DNA from: Rhodanobacteraceae bacterium
GTDB lineage: Bacteria; Pseudomonadota; Gammaproteobacteria; Xanthomonadales; Rhodanobacteraceae
Assembly: GCA_025928735.1 (NCBI GenBank)
Contig: JAICIW010000001.1
Coordinates: 1-26,815, forward strand
Length of the DNA: 26,815 bases
Reading direction: 5' to 3'
Notes under the pieces: model-generated
The model's database searches: none
The model's input: the letters and a program-made list of their open reading frames with translations, nothing else
What the model was told of the DNA's origin: nothing
Shown here: positions 23,285 to 26,815 of the stretch, piece after piece
Layout: each line of letters begins with the position of its first letter
Position numbering within the stretch: position 1 is the stretch's first letter
Translations under genes and position numbers: made by a program

Positions 23285-24290
23285 TGCCGGTTCCGTACAT
23301 CTGCTCGGCTTCGACAATGGCGTCGGGCTGTCGCGCGACCTGCGCCTGCTCGCCGAAACCCTGCGCGCACGCGGCTACCGCGTGCAGCTCACCGACACCC
23401 GCCGACGCGGCGGGCTGCCGGGTTTGATCCAGCGCACGCGAGGCAAATGGCACGCGGCACGGCTCGCGAGCAGGCAGCGCCATGGCCGGTCCCCGCCGTT
23501 CGATTTCGTGCTGATGGAAGAACACATCGCGCCGGCCTTCCTGGACGATGCACCGCGCCGCGTATTGCTGCCGCACCCGGAATGGTTTTTGCCGCGCGAC
23601 ATGGAGCTGCTGCATCGCATCGACCTCGTGCTCGCGAAAACGCGGGAAGCGCAACGCATCTTTGCCGACAGAGGTTGTCGCGCCCTCTGCATCGGCTTCA
23701 CCAGCGAGGATCGGCACGACGCATCGGTGCCGCGGGAACGCGCGTTTTTCCATCTGGCGGGCTCAAGCCGCACCAAAAACACCGGGCCGCTGCTGGCGTT
23801 GTGGCGTCGGCACCCCGAATGGCCGCGATTGACCGCGGTGCAGCACCCGAAGGAAGCGAACGGCGGAGCGCCGGCGGCGAACATCGAGCACCGCATCGGC
23901 TACCTCGATGATGCGGAACTGAAACGCTTGCAGAACGCGCATCGCTTCCACCTGTGCCCGTCGGCCACCGAAGGCTTCGGTCATTACATCGTCGAGGCGA
24001 TGAGTGTCGGCGCGGTCGTGATCACGCTGGACGCCCCGCCGATGAACGAGATGATCACGCCCGACCGCGGGTTACTGGTGCCATGGTCCCACAGCCGCAC
24101 CCAGCACCTCGCTACCACGTTTCACTTCGAAGACGCGGCGATGGAACGGGCGATCGAACACGCGCTCGCCATGGATGATGCACGCTGCGATGCCGTGGGT
24201 GCCGCCTCCCGCGCGTGGTACGAAGCCGAGCGCGCGGCGTTGCCGGACCGATTGGATGCCGCGCTGCGCGGCATGCTGGCGCATACATGA
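23265..24290 (+). CDS. GT-B glycosyltransferase (GT4-like), first of a tandem pair
   Basis: The 341-residue protein starts at ATG 23265, inside the end of the ArnT-like gene; earlier in-frame starts would lengthen the overlap without adding family sequence. The N-terminal Rossmann-type start is GFDNGVGLSRDLRLLAETLR. The C-terminal domain holds the GT4-type EX7E motif (EGFGHYIVE) inside HLCPSATEGFGHYIVEAM, followed by TLDAPPMNEM. It is cytoplasmic with no signal or membrane segment. The next gene is a clear paralogue, sharing LLPHPEWF, GFTSEDR, PRERAFFHLAG, HPEWPRLT and LQNAHRFHLCPS or close variants. The donor is unknown; GDP-D-rhamnose is plausible from the adjacent rmd and gmd. The stop overlaps the next start as ATGA. 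Confidence 0.8.
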   Translation: MNPTTTDAGSVHLLGFDNGVGLSRDLRLLAETLRARGYRVQLTDTRRRGGLPGLIQRTRGKWHAARLASRQRHGRSPPFDFVLMEEHIAPAFLDDAPRRVLLPHPEWFLPRDMELLHRIDLVLAKTREAQRIFADRGCRALCIGFTSEDRHDASVPRERAFFHLAGSSRTKNTGPLLALWRRHPEWPRLTAVQHPKEANGGAPAANIEHRIGYLDDAELKRLQNAHRFHLCPSATEGFGHYIVEAMSVGAVVITLDAPPMNEMITPDRGLLVPWSHSRTQHLATTFHFEDAAMERAIEHALAMDDARCDAVGAASRAWYEAERAALPDRLDAALRGMLAHT

Positions 24291-25276
24291 TCCGGGTCAA
24301 CCTGATTGCGCGCGACAACGGCTTCGGGCTCAGCCGCAATCTGCACCTGCTGCACGACGCGCTGGCTGCCGCGGGTTTCGACGTCACCCTCAGCGGCATC
24401 CGCCGCGGCGCGCTGCGCAAGGTTGTGCACCCCGTGCGACTGCGCGCCCAAACGCTCGCGCGCCGGGTCGCCGGCCGCGGCGCGCAACGCTGGGACGTCA
24501 ACCTGATGCTGGAACGCGTGCGACCCGAATACCTCGCCACCGCGCATCGCAACGTGCTGCTGCCGCATCCGGAATGGTTCGACGAACGCGACCGCCAATG
24601 GCTGTCGTGCCTCGATCGCGCGTTCGTGCTGACGCGCCATGCCATTCCGATTTTCGAGTTACTCGGTTTGAAGACCGAATACACCGGATTCACCAGCGAG
24701 GATCGCCGCGATCCGTCGGTGCCCCGCGAACGCGCGTTCTTTCATCTTGCCGGACGCAGCGCCAACAAGGGCACGGACACGCTGCTCGCGACGTGGCGCA
24801 AGCATCCCGAATGGCCACGCCTCACCATGCTGCAGAGTCCGCGCGCCGCGCGCGAAGTCGTGCACGCGCCGAACATCGTGCACCGGGTTGATTACATTCT
24901 TGACGACGAACTGAAGCGCATCCAGAACGCGCACCGCTTCCATCTCTGTCCGTCCGAAACCGAGGGCTTCGGCCACTACCTCGTGGAAGCGATGGGCGTG
25001 GGCGCGGTAGTCGTGACGCTGGACGCGCCGCCGATGAATGAAATGGTGACGCGCGAACGCGGCGCACTGATCATGCCTTCGCGGACCGGCACGCAGAGCC
25101 TCGCCACCACGTACTTCTACGACGAAGCCGCGCTGGAGCGCGCCGTCGAACGCCTGCTGGCAACGTCCGAGGTTGAACTCGAACGCATGGGCACGGCCGC
25201 GCGAGCCTGGTTCGAGGACAACGACCAGGCCTTCCGAACGCGGATCGCTGAAGCCGTTCGCGCGCTCGTCACCTGA
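24287..25276 (+). CDS. GT-B glycosyltransferase (GT4-like), second of a tandem pair
   Basis: The 329-residue protein starts MIRVNLIARDNGFGLSRNLH at ATG 24287, overlapping the previous stop by 4 bp. It parallels its neighbour along nearly its whole length: DNGFGLSR near the start, LLPHPEWF, GFTSEDRRDPSVPRERAFFH, KHPEWPRLT, and IQNAHRFHLCPSETEGFG with the EX7E motif EGFGHYLVE and TLDAPPMNEM. It therefore arose by tandem duplication or recruitment of a close relative. Differences concentrate in the N-terminal third, where GT-B enzymes bind the acceptor, which fits a different linkage or acceptor. The stop TGA (25274-25276) lies 1 bp from the stop of the convergent rmd. Confidence 0.8.
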   Translation: MIRVNLIARDNGFGLSRNLHLLHDALAAAGFDVTLSGIRRGALRKVVHPVRLRAQTLARRVAGRGAQRWDVNLMLERVRPEYLATAHRNVLLPHPEWFDERDRQWLSCLDRAFVLTRHAIPIFELLGLKTEYTGFTSEDRRDPSVPRERAFFHLAGRSANKGTDTLLATWRKHPEWPRLTMLQSPRAAREVVHAPNIVHRVDYILDDELKRIQNAHRFHLCPSETEGFGHYLVEAMGVGAVVVTLDAPPMNEMVTRERGALIMPSRTGTQSLATTYFYDEAALERAVERLLATSEVELERMGTAARAWFEDNDQAFRTRIAEAVRALVT

Positions 25277-25277
25277 A

Positions 25278-26183
25278 TCACGGCGCCGAATACATCCAGC
25301 GCAGCGTTTCTTCCAGCGCCATCGACGGCGCGAACCCGGTGAGCTCGCGCAGGTGCGCGTTCGAACCCACCAACCGCTTGACCTCATTGCTGCGCACGAA
25401 CGCGGGGTTCACCCGCACATCGATCGCGTAACCGGCAATGCGCGTCATCATCTCCAGCACGTCGCCCAGCGAATGCGCGATGCCGGAGCAAAGGTTGACG
25501 ACCTCACCCGCGGGCGCCTTCCCGACGATCGCGGCATACGCGCGCGCGATGTCGCGCACGTCCGAGAAATCCCGCGCGACGCCGGTGTTGCCGAGCTCGA
25601 TCGTCCTTTCGCGGCGCCTGAAATGCGCGACGATCTTCGGGATCAGGAAGTTTTCGTGCTGGCCCACGCCGGTGTAGTTGAACGGCCGCACCAGCACAAT
25701 GGGAAGTCGATCCATCCAAAGCCGTGCCATGTATTCCATCGCGAGCTTGGACACGGCGTAATCGTTGGCCGGGGCGGGCGGCGTGTTTTCACCGATGGAT
25801 TCGACGAGGGCGTTGCCGTAGATGTTGGCGCTGCTGGCCAGCACCACGCGACGCGGTTTCACCTCGGATGCCGCCAGCGCATCCAGCAGATTGCGCGTGC
25901 CGACCACATTGGTGCGGTAGATTTCGTCCGCGTCACCATGCGCGACGAACGAAATCGCGGCCAGGTGCAGCGCCACGTCGGCGCGGGCCTCCGCGACCGC
26001 CTTACGGACTGCTGCGCGATCCAGCAGATTCGCGCGCAGCACGCCTTCGCACGGCGGATCGCCGTCGTGCGCCAACCCGACGACCTCGTAGCCGGCCGCT
26101 TCGAGTTCGGCCGCGACGTAGCGGCCGGTGAAGCCGTGATAACCCGTCAGCAGCGCGCGCGGCTTGTCAGAACGAGACGCCAC
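25278..26183 (-). CDS. rmd: GDP-6-deoxy-D-mannose reductase-like SDR (Rmd)
   Basis: The 301-residue extended short-chain dehydrogenase/reductase has the NAD(P)-binding motif GYHGFTG near the N-terminus, LLDRAAVRKAV, catalytic Ser in LASSANIYGN, and the YxxxK pair in YAVSKLAMEYMARLW, followed by RPFNYTGVGQHENFLIPKIV, typical of Rmd. Rmd reduces GDP-4-keto-6-deoxy-mannose, the product of Gmd, to GDP-D-rhamnose. The start is GTG 26183, and it overlaps the gmd end by 17 bp, so the two are co-transcribed. A reductase giving GDP-6-deoxy-talose is an alternative that sequence reading cannot exclude; fucose synthase (Fcl) looks less likely. Confidence 0.8.
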   Translation of the reverse strand: MASRSDKPRALLTGYHGFTGRYVAAELEAAGYEVVGLAHDGDPPCEGVLRANLLDRAAVRKAVAEARADVALHLAAISFVAHGDADEIYRTNVVGTRNLLDALAASEVKPRRVVLASSANIYGNALVESIGENTPPAPANDYAVSKLAMEYMARLWMDRLPIVLVRPFNYTGVGQHENFLIPKIVAHFRRRERTIELGNTGVARDFSDVRDIARAYAAIVGKAPAGEVVNLCSGIAHSLGDVLEMMTRIAGYAIDVRVNPAFVRSNEVKRLVGSNAHLRELTGFAPSMALEETLRWMYSAP

Positions 26184-26815
26184 GTTCCACCCGCTTGAGA
26201 TCGGCTTCCACCATCATCCGGCACAGGTCTTCCAGCGAAGTCTTGGCCTGCCAGCCCAGCACGTCGCGCGCGTGCGCGGCGTCGCCGATCAGCATTTCAA
26301 CTTCCGCTGGACGATAGAACTTCGGGTTGATCCGGACCGTGACCTTGCCGGTGTCGGTACGGATGCCGACTTCATCCTGGTCTTCGCCCTGCCACTCGAT
26401 GCCGATGCCGGCGGCCTTGAACGCGAGCGCCGCGAAGTCGCGCACGGTTTCGGTACGTCCGGTCGCCAGCACGAAGGTGTCCGGCTGCTGCGCCTGCAGC
26501 ATCCGCCACATGCCTTCGACGTATTCCGCGGCATAGCCCCAGTCGCGCTTGGCATCGAGATTGCCCAGTTCCAGGTGTTCCTGTTTGCCGAGCTTGATCC
26601 GCGCCACCGCGTCGGTGATCTTGCGGGTCACGAACTCGCGTCCGCGCAGCGGCGACTCGTGGTTGAACAGGATCCCGCTGGCGCCGAAGATCCCGAAGGA
26701 TTCGCGGTAGTTGACCGTGCTCCAGTGCGCGAACAGCTTGGCCACGCCATAGGGACTGCGCGGCCAGAACATCGTGTGTTCGTTCTGCGGTACCGCCTGG
26801 ACTTTCCCGAACATC
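26167..26815 (-). CDS. gmd: GDP-mannose 4,6-dehydratase, C-terminal part (5' end outside window)
   Basis: The leftward frame runs from the right edge to TGA at 26167-26169, giving 215 C-terminal residues. Gmd dehydrates GDP-D-mannose to GDP-4-keto-6-deoxy-D-mannose in the cytoplasm. Diagnostic blocks are SPYGVAKLFAHWSTVNYRES with the YxxxK catalytic pair, GILFNHESPLRGREFVTRKI, NLDAKRDWGYAAEYVEGMW, and the C-terminal FYRPAEVEMLIGDAAHARDV followed by LGW. The N-terminal nucleotide-binding part is outside the window. It overlaps rmd by 17 bp, and together they form the GDP-D-rhamnose pathway. Confidence 0.95.
   Translation of the reverse strand, partial: MFGKVQAVPQNEHTMFWPRSPYGVAKLFAHWSTVNYRESFGIFGASGILFNHESPLRGREFVTRKITDAVARIKLGKQEHLELGNLDAKRDWGYAAEYVEGMWRMLQAQQPDTFVLATGRTETVRDFAALAFKAAGIGIEWQGEDQDEVGIRTDTGKVTVRINPKFYRPAEVEMLIGDAAHARDVLGWQAKTSLEDLCRMMVEADLKRVERGVSF

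Noticed and set aside
1..26815. CRISPR arrays, tRNA or rRNA genes, integrase or attachment sites
   Set aside because: No regularly spaced direct repeats, no cloverleaf-like sequences and no integrase or transposase proteins were noticed by eye; a covariance-model scan was not possible.

Overview
The window is GC-rich, densely packed bacterial chromosome. The gene content and order (a LysM gene beside dprA, divergent from def-fmt-rsmB; topA-tsaC; an MFS-acyltransferase fusion; a lysine-rich topoisomerase I tail; small palindromic repeats with arms such as CTCTCCC/GGGAGAG) point to a gammaproteobacterium of the Xanthomonadales (Lysobacterales), probably Rhodanobacteraceae. This placement is inference from protein character and synteny, not from a search. 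No tRNA, rRNA, CRISPR array, insertion sequence or prophage gene was seen, and there is no gene-free stretch longer than about 300 bases.

Left block (1-7134, + strand): the C-terminal part of a SoeA-type molybdopterin oxidoreductase, an SLC13-type permease with two RCK_C domains, a four-cluster ferredoxin subunit (SoeB) and a DmsC-type membrane anchor (SoeC). Together these look like a membrane-bound sulfite:quinone dehydrogenase with a candidate sulfur-oxyanion transporter set into the operon. A DUF481 outer-membrane protein follows. The soeA reading frame carries two in-frame insertions built from one family of palindromic repeat.

Middle block (7149-18412, - strand): read in transcription order this is tsaP-like LysM protein, dprA, topA, tsaC, an orphan AMP-ligase, purD, an LplT-PlsC fusion and hemC. 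Many intergenic gaps are short (3, 19 and 33 bp), which suggests shared transcripts. A strong intrinsic terminator lies between tsaP and dprA, only about 23 bp before the dprA start.

Right block (18616-26815): def-fmt-rsmB on the + strand is a translation-linked operon for peptide deformylation, initiator Met-tRNA formylation and 16S rRNA methylation. After a 163-bp junction comes a glycan locus: a GT83/ArnT-like membrane glycosyltransferase, two tandem paralogous GT-B glycosyltransferases, and convergently rmd and gmd. Gmd and Rmd convert GDP-D-mannose to GDP-D-rhamnose, so the locus probably builds or decorates a D-rhamnose-containing surface polysaccharide. The window ends inside gmd.

The strongest unusual signal is the pair of palindromic repeats embedded in frame in soeA, which resembles in principle the protein-coding palindromic elements known from Rickettsia. 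Secondary signals are the permease inside the soe operon, the terminator in the apparent dprA leader, a stem-loop abutting the soeB ribosome binding site, and the tandem glycosyltransferase pair next to GDP-D-rhamnose synthesis genes.
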